Origin: Deltaproteobacteria bacterium UBA796
Lineage (GTDB): Bacteria > Myxococcota_A > UBA796
Length of the DNA stretch: 6,048 nt
Assembly: GCA_002296975.1 (NCBI GenBank)
Contig: DBIS01000220.1
Span: 1-6,048 of the forward strand
Direction of reading: 5' to 3'
Below are positions 1 through 5,962 of this stretch, piece by piece. The notes under the pieces were generated by a model, which was given only the letters and a program-made list of their open reading frames with translations, searched no databases and was not told the DNA's origin. Every line of letters starts with the position of its first letter. Positions within the stretch are counted from its first letter, which is position 1. The translations under genes and the position numbers were made by a program.

Positions 1-651
1 TTCAAGGTGTCCGTGCCCAAGTCTTTTCCTCGGGGTTTGGCCACCCTGAGCGTGGTTTTGTTGGATGAGGGTACCGGCGAGGTATTGGGCGTTGACGGGG
101 ATCCAGACCACCCGTGGACGGTTGGTGCTTTGGATGCGACCGTCCAGATTGTGATCACCGACAGCGACGCGGTGGCGCTCGCCGCAGCCTTCGATCGCAA
201 AGCGGCTTTGGCGGCCTCAAAAGCTGGCGCGTGTGAGACGGTGTGGCCCACCTGGAAAAATGCGATTCGTCACGGACCGTTTAGGGCCGCGTGGATAGCC
301 CAACACGATGCTTCGCTTCGGACCGCCGTCGCATCTTGCTTTACTGCCCGCGCAGCGGCGACAGACGTGCTCCAAACCCAGGTGGATGCCCTGTTGTCCG
401 CTTTGGTCTGGGACCATCAGTATCCGGCCTTGGTGGCCTTGGCGCGGCCATTGGCCGAGCGTCTAGAGGCCGATGGTGATGCCCTGTGGCTCGAAGCCGA
501 TTTGGATGGCGCGTACTCAGCCTTCAATCAAAGTGTGGCCTTGGACCCTCGCCGTTCTTGGGCCCGTCGAAAGGCCGAAGATGTGCGTGACCTTCGCCTG
601 AAGATCATTCGCCCGAGTCGCAAAAAGAAACGCGCGAAAAAACGGGGTTAG
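1..651 (+). CDS. hypothetical protein with TPR-like C-terminus and basic tail (5' partial)
   Basis: I do not recognise a named family. The frame is open from the first base, so the gene probably begins upstream. GTG codons at 7 and 13 are possible starts, but no ribosome binding site can be judged this close to the edge. Counting from GTG 7 there are 214 residues. Residues 10-55 look like beta-strand sequence and end in TVQIVITDSD. Residues 56-160 are Ala-rich and helical. Residues about 165-199 resemble one TPR-type helix pair, with A-Y-x2-F-x3-V-A-L-D-P-R followed by W-A-R-R. The last dozen residues are nearly all Lys/Arg (RKKKRAKKRG), which would suit nucleic-acid or other polyanion contact, although this is inference. 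There is no signal peptide or membrane segment in the visible part. Its TAG stop overlaps the TAA stop of the convergent ATPase gene, and no terminator lies between them. The coding call is firm; the function is unknown. Confidence 0.75.
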   Translation, partial: FKVSVPKSFPRGLATLSVVLLDEGTGEVLGVDGDPDHPWTVGALDATVQIVITDSDAVALAAAFDRKAALAASKAGACETVWPTWKNAIRHGPFRAAWIAQHDASLRTAVASCFTARAAATDVLQTQVDALLSALVWDHQYPALVALARPLAERLEADGDALWLEADLDGAYSAFNQSVALDPRRSWARRKAEDVRDLRLKIIRPSRKKKRAKKRG

Positions 652-1493
652 CCCAAGGGTTGCGCCCGATGGTCGTGGCCTGCGACCTGAACAAAGTCGG
701 AGAGCTGTAAAAAGCGTGAATAGACCCGTTCGCCTACCCGGTCACCCAATGTTTGGGTCGGGACTGTATGGGTCGCGAGGTTTGGTGGGCTGGCCCCAGA
801 GGGGTCGCCTGGCGCATAGTTGCTGGTACCCAGGGTACAGCCCATACCGTTGTACCGGCGGCTAACGACCTCATCGATGATCGTGAGTTCCCAGTCTGAC
901 AAGCGTCCCTTGCCCAGCTCGTCGATGGCCAACACCGGGACTTCCGAGAGTTCGCTGAGCAGGGGTGCATCTGAACGGCCCTCGCTGTAGCCGGCTTTGA
1001 GCAAGGAGAGGAGCCGAGAAAATTCCATAAAACGAACCGGGACCCCGTGGCGAAAGATGAGCTCGCGAATGGTGGCGATCAGCAGGTGAGTTTTACCTCG
1101 GCCCACATCGCCATACAGGATCATGCCCCGATTGAGTTGACCGGTTTTAAAGCCGTCCACGAATTGAGAGCACAGGCCCAGGGCGCGGATGGCGCTGGGG
1201 TCGAGTGCCTTGAGCAGTCCATTTTTATCTTGGGCAAAGCTGATGAATGTGGCGTGGGCGTATCGTGCGGGTATGCCTGCCTGATTGAACAGGTGCACCC
1301 GGTCTGGCAGCATTTGGCATCGGCAGCGACCGACGGTCACGATGCCGTCTCGCTCAGACCGCGCTTGGCCGGTTCCGTTGCAGGCAGGACATATCGGGCG
1401 GGAGAGCGCTTCGGCCACCGCACGTTCGCCTTTGGCCACAACGCGGTAGGCATCCAAGGAGAGGGCTGGGTGTTCTTGAGGGATAGGGATCAT
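648..1493 (-). CDS. DnaC/IstB-type AAA+ ATPase with N-terminal Cys motif (putative helicase loader)
   Basis: The 281-residue protein is a cytoplasmic P-loop ATPase of the DnaC/DnaI/IstB class. Members load the replicative helicase or, as IstB, assist a transposase. Walker A is GDVGRGKTH at residues 128-136, Walker B is VLAIDE at 187-192, a sensor-1-like TSN sits at 223-225, and an arginine-finger region LGDRVGERVYSRF lies at 249-261. Before the ATPase core, C35-x2-C38-x-GTG and C57-x-C59 form a four-cysteine, zinc-binding-like motif, as seen in many DnaC-type loaders. Between sensor 1 and the arginine finger there is a Pro/Thr-rich stretch (about 227-247) that looks like a loop insertion. No IstA transposase or inverted repeats are nearby, so a chromosomal helicase loader fits better than IS21 IstB. 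The start overlaps the upstream gene's stop as ATGA, with no clear Shine-Dalgarno, so translational coupling is likely. The family call is strong; the loader role is inferred. Confidence 0.88.
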   Translation of the reverse strand: MIPIPQEHPALSLDAYRVVAKGERAVAEALSRPICPACNGTGQARSERDGIVTVGRCRCQMLPDRVHLFNQAGIPARYAHATFISFAQDKNGLLKALDPSAIRALGLCSQFVDGFKTGQLNRGMILYGDVGRGKTHLLIATIRELIFRHGVPVRFMEFSRLLSLLKAGYSEGRSDAPLLSELSEVPVLAIDELGKGRLSDWELTIIDEVVSRRYNGMGCTLGTSNYAPGDPSGASPPNLATHTVPTQTLGDRVGERVYSRFLQLSDFVQVAGHDHRAQPLG

Positions 1494-2140
1494 ACGGTGG
1501 CTAGCCTATCCCAAATCTCCTTGGCCGACACCAGAGGGTTCCGTTGGCGAAGCAGGTCTCTGGATACCTCGTCGACTGCGGCCTCGAAGGCGGCTGGGGA
1601 CAGGATGGACTTGAGGGCTGTTAATTCCAGATGGGCTTGGTTCCTCAAGGCCTCGTATTGGTCGTTCGAGGCTTGCCAGGTCGCCTCATGGAATGCCACG
1701 ATCGCCCGGATGGCCTCGGAGGCAAGGGTTTCAATATCGTCGATTTGGCTCAAATCTCGGATGCGGCGAACCAAATTTTGTCGGATAACCAGCAGATTTG
1801 GTGCGATCGCCATGGTCTCTAGGTCTGCGGCATAGGCGTCTAGAGGTGAATGAAGTGGCGTGACTGGCGGAAAATTTATGCTCTTTGACTGTTTTTTACC
1901 TTCGACCACCCGCCGACAAGCGCTCAGACTCAACCGCCCCCGGGTGCGTTTTTTTCGTCGTTTTTCGGCCACTTGATCGACCGCGGCGAGAATGCGTGCC
2001 ACGGTAATTCCATCCTCTAACCACATGACTAAGAGCCTACCGTCTGCAGCGGAGAGGAAGGGGGCTCCCCCGCGGACGCTCACGACATAGGTGCGGACTT
2101 CCTCTGCTTGAGCAGCGAGTTTTTCGTGGGAATTCATCAT
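1490..2140 (-). CDS. hypothetical protein, candidate primosome partner of the DnaC-like ATPase
   Basis: The 216-residue cytoplasmic protein belongs to no family I can name with certainty. Residues 12-57 are helical and contain RGGAPFLSAADGRLLVMWLEDGI followed by a hydrophobic helix. The pattern F-L-S-x2-D-x3-L-x2-W-x2-x-G-I resembles small N-terminal domains of replication-initiator-like proteins encoded before DnaC-type loaders in other bacteria (recollection, not a search). A strongly basic stretch, EKRRKKRTRGR (59-69), follows. Residues 100-215 are predicted mainly helical, with several heptad-like Leu/Ile/Ala runs. There is no signal peptide or transmembrane segment. The gene overlaps the ATPase gene by four bases (ATGA), which points to coupled synthesis and a shared process. 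ATG codons at 2140 and 2137 are adjacent, and neither has a good Shine-Dalgarno. A DnaD-like or initiator-like adaptor is a hypothesis; the coding call is firm because of frame length and overlap with its partner. Confidence 0.8.
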   Translation of the reverse strand: MMNSHEKLAAQAEEVRTYVVSVRGGAPFLSAADGRLLVMWLEDGITVARILAAVDQVAEKRRKKRTRGRLSLSACRRVVEGKKQSKSINFPPVTPLHSPLDAYAADLETMAIAPNLLVIRQNLVRRIRDLSQIDDIETLASEAIRAIVAFHEATWQASNDQYEALRNQAHLELTALKSILSPAAFEAAVDEVSRDLLRQRNPLVSAKEIWDRLATV

Positions 2141-2218
2141 TTGAGGGACTTGGGATCAGGGGTTGCGGGGTATTGGGCTGAGGCCTTAATATCACCGAGT
2201 CAGACTTTGGAGTCATCC
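2141..2218. promoter_or_regulatory. divergent intergenic region with AT-rich core
   Basis: These 78 bases separate two divergent genes and must hold promoters for both. The only AT-rich core is TTAATAT at 2186-2192. On the plus strand TTGCGG (2163-2168) and TAATAT (2187-2192) are 18 bases apart, a weak sigma-70-like pair that would start transcription near 2199. On the minus strand the same core reads ATATTAA, with no convincing -35 partner. No operator palindrome stands out. Confidence 0.35.
2209..2212 (+). promoter_or_regulatory. ribosome binding site deciding the start at 2219
   Basis: GGAG lies six bases before the ATG at 2219. That ATG opens directly into a signal peptide. The alternative in-frame ATG at 2108 lies inside the opposite-strand gene and would bury the signal peptide behind 37 residues, so 2219 is preferred. 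Confidence 0.65.
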
Positions 2219-3403
2219 ATGTACTTTGCTCGCTTCTTTCTTTTGTTGTTTGGCCTCAGTTGGGTCCTCACACCCTTGGCTCAGGCCGATGATGATTTCT
2301 TATTTGGCGATGACGCCGAAGAAGAGGAAGATGTCGAGATCGCCCCCATTCGGATCGATGAGGCTGATGGTGAAGACGACGATGACGATCTTGAGGCAGA
2401 AGAGGATGAACTCGATGCGTTGATGGGCAGCGGCGAGGCCGATGGGCCGATTCAGATCGACATTGGTTTCGACGATGAGGAAGACGAAGAAGGTGACGCG
2501 GATAATCTCGCTCCCGGTGCCGACACCGCTGCGCTGTACCGGGCTCAGCTTGAAGCCGTCATCGGTATGGCCCCCGATGAAGAGGCGATGGTTTGGGAGG
2601 CCTACCTTCAGACCTATCCAAACTCCTCATTCAAGCGGGGGATCGACGAGCGCGTTGGTGAACTAAGCCAAGCGATGTTTCAAGGCCCTCGCGCATGGAC
2701 GACCTCTGAATCTGGGGGCGGTCGGGCCGTGGATAATGCCAACCAGGAGCTTGAGTTCTCCGCGGGCATGCTGCTTCAACCCATCGACCCCCGAAGTCGG
2801 CTTAGGGCCGGTTTTGAGTGGGGCTATCCAAGCTGGATCAACCTGATCGCAGACTATGAGCATCAAATCCAACGGGACCTCAGCGTCCACGGCGGCATCT
2901 CAAATCGTTTCACAGGCTGGAGCCTCGAGGGCGGGGCACGCTACGCCATTATTAAGTCAGTCCGCACCAACTTTATCGTGACGGCCATGGGCGATATTCG
3001 CCTCAACGTTACCCCCGTGGCACCGGGTTTTCGGCCCATGATCGCCGCGGGTAAGCGCTTTGAGCTTTCCGGTGAGTCCTACGTCGATGTGCAAGCTCAG
3101 GTTGGGACGGATCTCTTGTTTTTTCCAGGGGTCTTCTCGCCGCGATTGCTGTCGGGCATGAACGTCACTGTCGCCCCGTCAAAGCGGGTCCATATGTTCC
3201 TCGAGTTCACCTCGGCGGTCAAGCCTACCGGTGATTGGGACGATGCGGACGGGAACTTTCGCTTTAATCAAGTGGCCTTTGGTCTACGCTTCCAGGGTGA
3301 GAACAACTCAACGGTCGGGACGGGCGCTGCTGTGCCCATCGACAACAACTACTGGCGATATCACTACGGCGCCATCATGGCTGACTACCAATATTATATG
3401 TAG
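2219..3403 (+). CDS. exported protein with acidic N-terminal region and predicted outer-membrane beta-barrel
   Basis: The 394-residue precursor belongs to no family I can name. Residues 1-23 form a Sec signal peptide: M-Y-F-A-R, a hydrophobic core FFLLLFGLSWVL, and a type I signal-peptidase site AQA before D24. Residues 24-95 are extraordinarily acidic, about half Asp/Glu, with R45 the only basic residue. They contain the motif P-I-x-I-D twice (43-47 and 77-81), each followed by an acidic block. Residues 104-151 form a helical linker containing W-E-A-Y-L-Q-T-Y-P-N-S, a TPR-like pattern. From about 178 to the end, alternating hydrophobic/polar strands with many Gly, Tyr and Phe suggest a small beta-barrel of roughly eight strands. 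The last residue is Met after Y-Y, not the usual terminal Phe. The mature protein is probably outer-membrane anchored with an acidic periplasmic segment, possibly cation-binding (inference). The gene is divergent from the ATPase pair and 42 bases before tdh. Confidence 0.85.
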   Translation: MYFARFFLLLFGLSWVLTPLAQADDDFLFGDDAEEEEDVEIAPIRIDEADGEDDDDDLEAEEDELDALMGSGEADGPIQIDIGFDDEEDEEGDADNLAPGADTAALYRAQLEAVIGMAPDEEAMVWEAYLQTYPNSSFKRGIDERVGELSQAMFQGPRAWTTSESGGGRAVDNANQELEFSAGMLLQPIDPRSRLRAGFEWGYPSWINLIADYEHQIQRDLSVHGGISNRFTGWSLEGGARYAIIKSVRTNFIVTAMGDIRLNVTPVAPGFRPMIAAGKRFELSGESYVDVQAQVGTDLLFFPGVFSPRLLSGMNVTVAPSKRVHMFLEFTSAVKPTGDWDDADGNFRFNQVAFGLRFQGENNSTVGTGAAVPIDNNYWRYHYGAIMADYQYYM

Positions 3404-3408
3404 GCCAT

Positions 3409-3427
3409 CGGCCGCTCGATGCGGCTG
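3409..3427 (+). other. GC hairpin between the barrel gene and tdh
   Basis: CGGCCGC (3409-3415) can pair with GCGGCTG (3421-3427), with one G-U pair and a five-base loop TCGAT. No U-tract follows, so it is a poor intrinsic terminator. It ends eight bases before the AAGGGGG ribosome binding site of tdh (3435-3441), and could mark a processing or partial attenuation point, or mean nothing. Confidence 0.35.
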
Positions 3428-3445
3428 TGAGCGCAAGGGGGCAGG

Positions 3446-4618
3446 ATGAGTGACACGATGTGGGCATTGACCTTCGATAAAGCCCGAGAAGACTGGGCAA
3501 GCTCGACGGGCTTGGTCAAAGAGCAGATTGAAAAGCCAGTGTTGGCAGACCCAGAACATGCTGATGGAACCTTTGTCATCATCAAGGTTAAATACGCTGG
3601 GTTTTGCGGCTCTGACCGCGGAATTTGGTGGCGAAAAGCCTTTGGTGACATGATTTTGGACTCTTTGGCGTCCGAGGGTAAAACCCGTCGGGTGGTCGGT
3701 CATGAGTTGCTTGGCGAAATCGTCGAGGTCGGCGTTCGGGTCGGGAGCAAATATGGCTATAAAGTAGGCGACATCGTCTCTACCGAGAGCCACATCGTTT
3801 GTGGCACCTGTCATCAATGCCGTTTGGGTGCCTCACATGTGTGTGCACGCGACAAGATTATCGGCATCTCCACAGATGGCTGTTTCTCTGGCTTTGCCAA
3901 GTTGCCGGCAAAAGCGCTATGGCCCACCAATCTCGATTTGATTCGCCCAGAGGTTGCGGCTGTTCAAGAGCCCTTCGGGAATGCGGTCCACGCCTGCCAG
4001 GTGCGCGATTTAAGGGGTAAAACCGTTGCGATTTTGGGCTGTGGAACCATCGGGTTGTTCGCCATATTGATCGCCAGGGGTATGGGTGCGAGCAAGATTA
4101 TCGGTGTCGAGCCCGACCCGCATCACGCGGAGATGGCCAGGCGTTTGGGCTGCGACTTGGTGCTGACACCCGCCCCACCACCCGCTGATGCGCCCCACCG
4201 CTCAGATCCAGCCCTTCGGCAGGCTGTGTTGGACTATACCGACGGTATAGGTGTCGATGTGGCCATGGAGATGGCCGGCTTTAACTCCAGTCTCAACAAC
4301 GCCATCAAGCTCACCCGGCGGGGCGGTGATGTGGTCTTGTTTGGGGTGAAAAATGGCGACGCGATTTTAGAGGACTCTCATCGTATTGTGATGGACGGTT
4401 TGCAACTTCACGGGGTTGTCGGTCGCCAAATTTTCGCAACGTGGGAGATCACCCGAAACCTCCTTGAAAGCAAAACAAATGGCATTCAAGAGGCCATTTG
4501 GGATGTGATTTTAAACCGTGGTGAAGGGACCCTCATCGATATTGATGACTGGGAACCTGCATCGTTTGAAGTCGCCATTTCTCGTCATCCAAAAGTAGTC
4601 ATCCGCTTCGCGGGTTGA
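3446..4618 (+). CDS. tdh: zinc-dependent L-threonine 3-dehydrogenase family protein (MDR superfamily)
   Basis: The 390-residue cytoplasmic protein is a medium-chain dehydrogenase. The family reaction is L-threonine + NAD+ to 2-amino-3-ketobutyrate + NADH. Catalytic-zinc residues are C54 (in FCGSD) and H86-E87 (in GHE); structural-zinc cysteines are C119, C122, C125 and C133. EPFGNAVHA (175-183) matches the Tdh signature DPFGNAVH of E. coli. The Rossmann motif G198-x-G-x2-G203 is followed by acidic E222 at the end of the second strand, which favours NAD over NADP. GRQIFATWE (326-334) matches the Tdh C-terminal GREMFETWY. Oddities: 390 residues against 341 in E. coli, an N-terminal extension of about 16, about seven extra residues between C54 and H86, a Pro/Ala-rich insertion near 241-258, and S56/G59 where E. 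coli has T40/H43. The ribosome binding site AAGGGGG ends four bases before ATG. Co-occurrence with kbl supports Tdh; a different substrate cannot be excluded. Confidence 0.85.
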   Translation: MSDTMWALTFDKAREDWASSTGLVKEQIEKPVLADPEHADGTFVIIKVKYAGFCGSDRGIWWRKAFGDMILDSLASEGKTRRVVGHELLGEIVEVGVRVGSKYGYKVGDIVSTESHIVCGTCHQCRLGASHVCARDKIIGISTDGCFSGFAKLPAKALWPTNLDLIRPEVAAVQEPFGNAVHACQVRDLRGKTVAILGCGTIGLFAILIARGMGASKIIGVEPDPHHAEMARRLGCDLVLTPAPPPADAPHRSDPALRQAVLDYTDGIGVDVAMEMAGFNSSLNNAIKLTRRGGDVVLFGVKNGDAILEDSHRIVMDGLQLHGVVGRQIFATWEITRNLLESKTNGIQEAIWDVILNRGEGTLIDIDDWEPASFEVAISRHPKVVIRFAG

Positions 4619-4630
4619 TCAGGAGCCAGC

Positions 4631-5824
4631 ATGTTCGACAATATTAGGTCCACTCTCGTCGCAGAATTGGATGCCATTAGGGCTGCGGGTTTGTACAAGG
4701 GCGAGCGCATTATCATTTCAGACCAGGCTGCGAGCATCACGGTAGAGTCCGGTGCCAGCGTGCTCAATTTTTGCGCCAATAATTATCTTGGGTTGTCCAA
4801 TAATCCAGACTTGATCGCCGCAGCCAAAGCTGCGATGGATCGCTACGGATTTGGGCTGTCGTCGGTGCGCTTTATCTGTGGCACCCAAGATCAGCACAAA
4901 TCCCTCGAGGACGCCGTCTCCCGCTTTTTGGAGACCGAGGACACCATTCTTTACACCAGCTGTTTTGATGCGAACGCGGGGCTGTTTGAGACGATTCTGG
5001 GCCCTGATGATGCCATCATCTCTGATGCCTTGAATCATGCATCCATCATCGACGGCATTCGCTTGTGTAAGGCCAAGCGTTTCCGCTTTTTACATATGGA
5101 TATGGCGGACCTAGAAGACAAACTCAAGGAAGCCAAGGGTGCTGGGTGTCCCAAAATTATGATCGCGACCGACGGCGTGTTTTCGATGGATGGCGATATC
5201 GCGCCCTTAAAGGCCATCTGTGACCTCGCGGACCAATACGGAGCGATGGTCATGGTGGACGACTCTCATGCCACGGGTTTTACCGGTGAGCAGGGTCGGG
5301 GCAGCATCGACCATTGCGGCGTGATGGGCCGGGTCGATGTGGTGACCTCCACCTTGGGTAAAGCGTTGGGCGGCGCTTCAGGAGGCTTTACTTCAGGGAG
5401 ACGGGAGATCATCGAGATGCTTCGGCAACGCTCGCGGCCCTACCTATTTTCAAACACGGTCGCGCCGGCGATTGTGGGCGCAGCCATCAAGGCTTTTGAG
5501 ATGCTTTCGGCCACGACAGAGCGTCGGGATCGGCTGGCAGCGAACACGCTTTACTTTCGCGATGCGATGAGGGCGGCGGGTTTCCAAATTCGCCCAGGGG
5601 TTCATCCAATCGTGCCCATTATGTTGGGCGAGGCCAAGTTGGCAGGGACTATGGCAGATGCATTGTTGGCCAAGGGCATCTATGTGATTGGCTTTAGCTT
5701 TCCTGTGGTTCCAAAAGGCCAGGCCCGCATTCGTGTTCAACTCTCCGCTGCCCATACCACCGCCCACATCGATGCCGCGGTAGCAGCCTTCACCGAGGTG
5801 GGACGAGACTTGGGGGTGATTTGA
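4631..5824 (+). CDS. kbl: glycine C-acetyltransferase (2-amino-3-ketobutyrate CoA ligase)
   Basis: The 397-residue cytoplasmic PLP enzyme (fold type I, alpha-oxoamine synthase family) converts 2-amino-3-ketobutyrate + CoA to glycine + acetyl-CoA, the second step of threonine catabolism. Length is essentially that of E. coli Kbl (398), and long stretches match it as I remember it. The Schiff-base lysine is K244 in TSTLGKALGG. D210 and H213 lie in the PLP-contacting VMVDDSHATG, H136 in SDALNHASIIDG, and the carboxylate-binding R368 in PKGQARIR. Conserved N-terminal landmarks are NFCANNYLGL (46-55) and RFICGTQDQHK (80-90). AGGAG at 4621-4625 sits five bases before the ATG. Only 12 bases separate it from tdh, so the two are one operon and their products may channel the unstable aminoketobutyrate intermediate. 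Related 8-amino-7-oxononanoate and 5-aminolevulinate synthases are less likely, given the Kbl-specific identities and the tdh neighbour. Confidence 0.96.
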   Translation: MFDNIRSTLVAELDAIRAAGLYKGERIIISDQAASITVESGASVLNFCANNYLGLSNNPDLIAAAKAAMDRYGFGLSSVRFICGTQDQHKSLEDAVSRFLETEDTILYTSCFDANAGLFETILGPDDAIISDALNHASIIDGIRLCKAKRFRFLHMDMADLEDKLKEAKGAGCPKIMIATDGVFSMDGDIAPLKAICDLADQYGAMVMVDDSHATGFTGEQGRGSIDHCGVMGRVDVVTSTLGKALGGASGGFTSGRREIIEMLRQRSRPYLFSNTVAPAIVGAAIKAFEMLSATTERRDRLAANTLYFRDAMRAAGFQIRPGVHPIVPIMLGEAKLAGTMADALLAKGIYVIGFSFPVVPKGQARIRVQLSAAHTTAHIDAAVAAFTEVGRDLGVI

Positions 5825-5838
5825 GGCGGTAGGCCGCC
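5825..5838 (+). other. small GC hairpin just after kbl
   Basis: GGCGG (5825-5829) pairs with CCGCC (5834-5838) over a four-base loop TAGG, immediately after the kbl stop. The plus strand then continues with an A-rich, not U-rich, stretch, so this is not a canonical terminator for kbl. Confidence 0.3.
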
Positions 5839-5840
5839 AA

Positions 5841-5873
5841 AACAAAAGAACCCCGCTGAGGTTATCAGCGGGG
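5841..5873 (-). terminator. Rho-independent terminator of the tRNA operon
   Basis: CCCCGCTGA (5851-5859) and TCAGCGGGG (5865-5873) form a perfect 9-bp stem with a 5-base loop. Read on the minus strand, the stem is followed by a U-rich run (complement of 5841-5850, TTCTTTTGTT, continuing into more T), the classic intrinsic terminator form. It lies six bases beyond the tRNA-Arg 3' CCA. On the plus strand the stem lacks a following U-tract, so it is at best a weak stop for kbl. Confidence 0.88.
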
Positions 5874-5878
5874 TCAAA

Positions 5879-5955
5879 TGGCGCACCCTGAGGGATTCGA
5901 ACCCCCGGCCTTCTGGTCCGTAGCCAGACGCTCTATCCAGCTGAGCTAAGGGTGC
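5879..5955 (-). tRNA. trnR: tRNA-Arg (anticodon ACG)
   Basis: The 77-nucleotide gene folds into a complete cloverleaf. The acceptor GCACCCT pairs with AGGGTGC, followed by discriminator G and an encoded CCA. The D-arm GCTC/GAGC encloses AGCTGGATA. The anticodon stem TCTGG/CCAGA encloses the loop CTACGGA, and the T-loop is TTCGAAT. The anticodon ACG (window 5919-5921) decodes CGN arginine codons; its A34 is normally deaminated to inosine by TadA. Its 5' end is seven bases from the tRNA-Ser 3' end, so both come from one precursor. Confidence 0.97.
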
Positions 5956-5962
5956 ACATTGA

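Noticed and set aside
1047..1835. 262-codon plus-strand open frame across the ATPase and its partner
   Set aside because: It is antisense to two frames with clear motifs or coupling, its translation shows no domain logic, and it straddles the ATGA junction. It is a composition shadow.
648..2140. IS21-type IstA/IstB insertion sequence
   Set aside because: The partner gene has no DDE transposase or helix-turn-helix signature of IstA, and I saw no terminal inverted repeats or target duplication.
2108..2218. Upstream in-frame ATG at 2108 for the barrel protein
   Set aside because: It would add 37 residues before a perfect signal peptide and overlap the opposite gene. GGAG before ATG 2219 supports the shorter form.
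2288..2503. Tandem DNA repeat in the acidic coding segment
   Set aside because: GAT/GAC/GAA/GAG codons are irregularly mixed with no constant unit. It is low-complexity protein coding, apart from the two P-I-x-I-D motifs.
3404..3445. Threonine/glycine riboswitch or leader-peptide attenuator before tdh
   Set aside because: The gap is only 42 bases: too short for a glycine riboswitch, with no Thr-rich leader peptide and no terminator U-tract.
3308..3817. 169-codon minus-strand open frame across the barrel gene end and tdh start
   Set aside because: It lies opposite two well-supported genes and crosses their junction, with no recognisable motif.
5450..5845. 131-codon minus-strand open frame opposite the end of kbl
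   Set aside because: It is fully antisense to highly conserved kbl sequence and has no recognisable motif.
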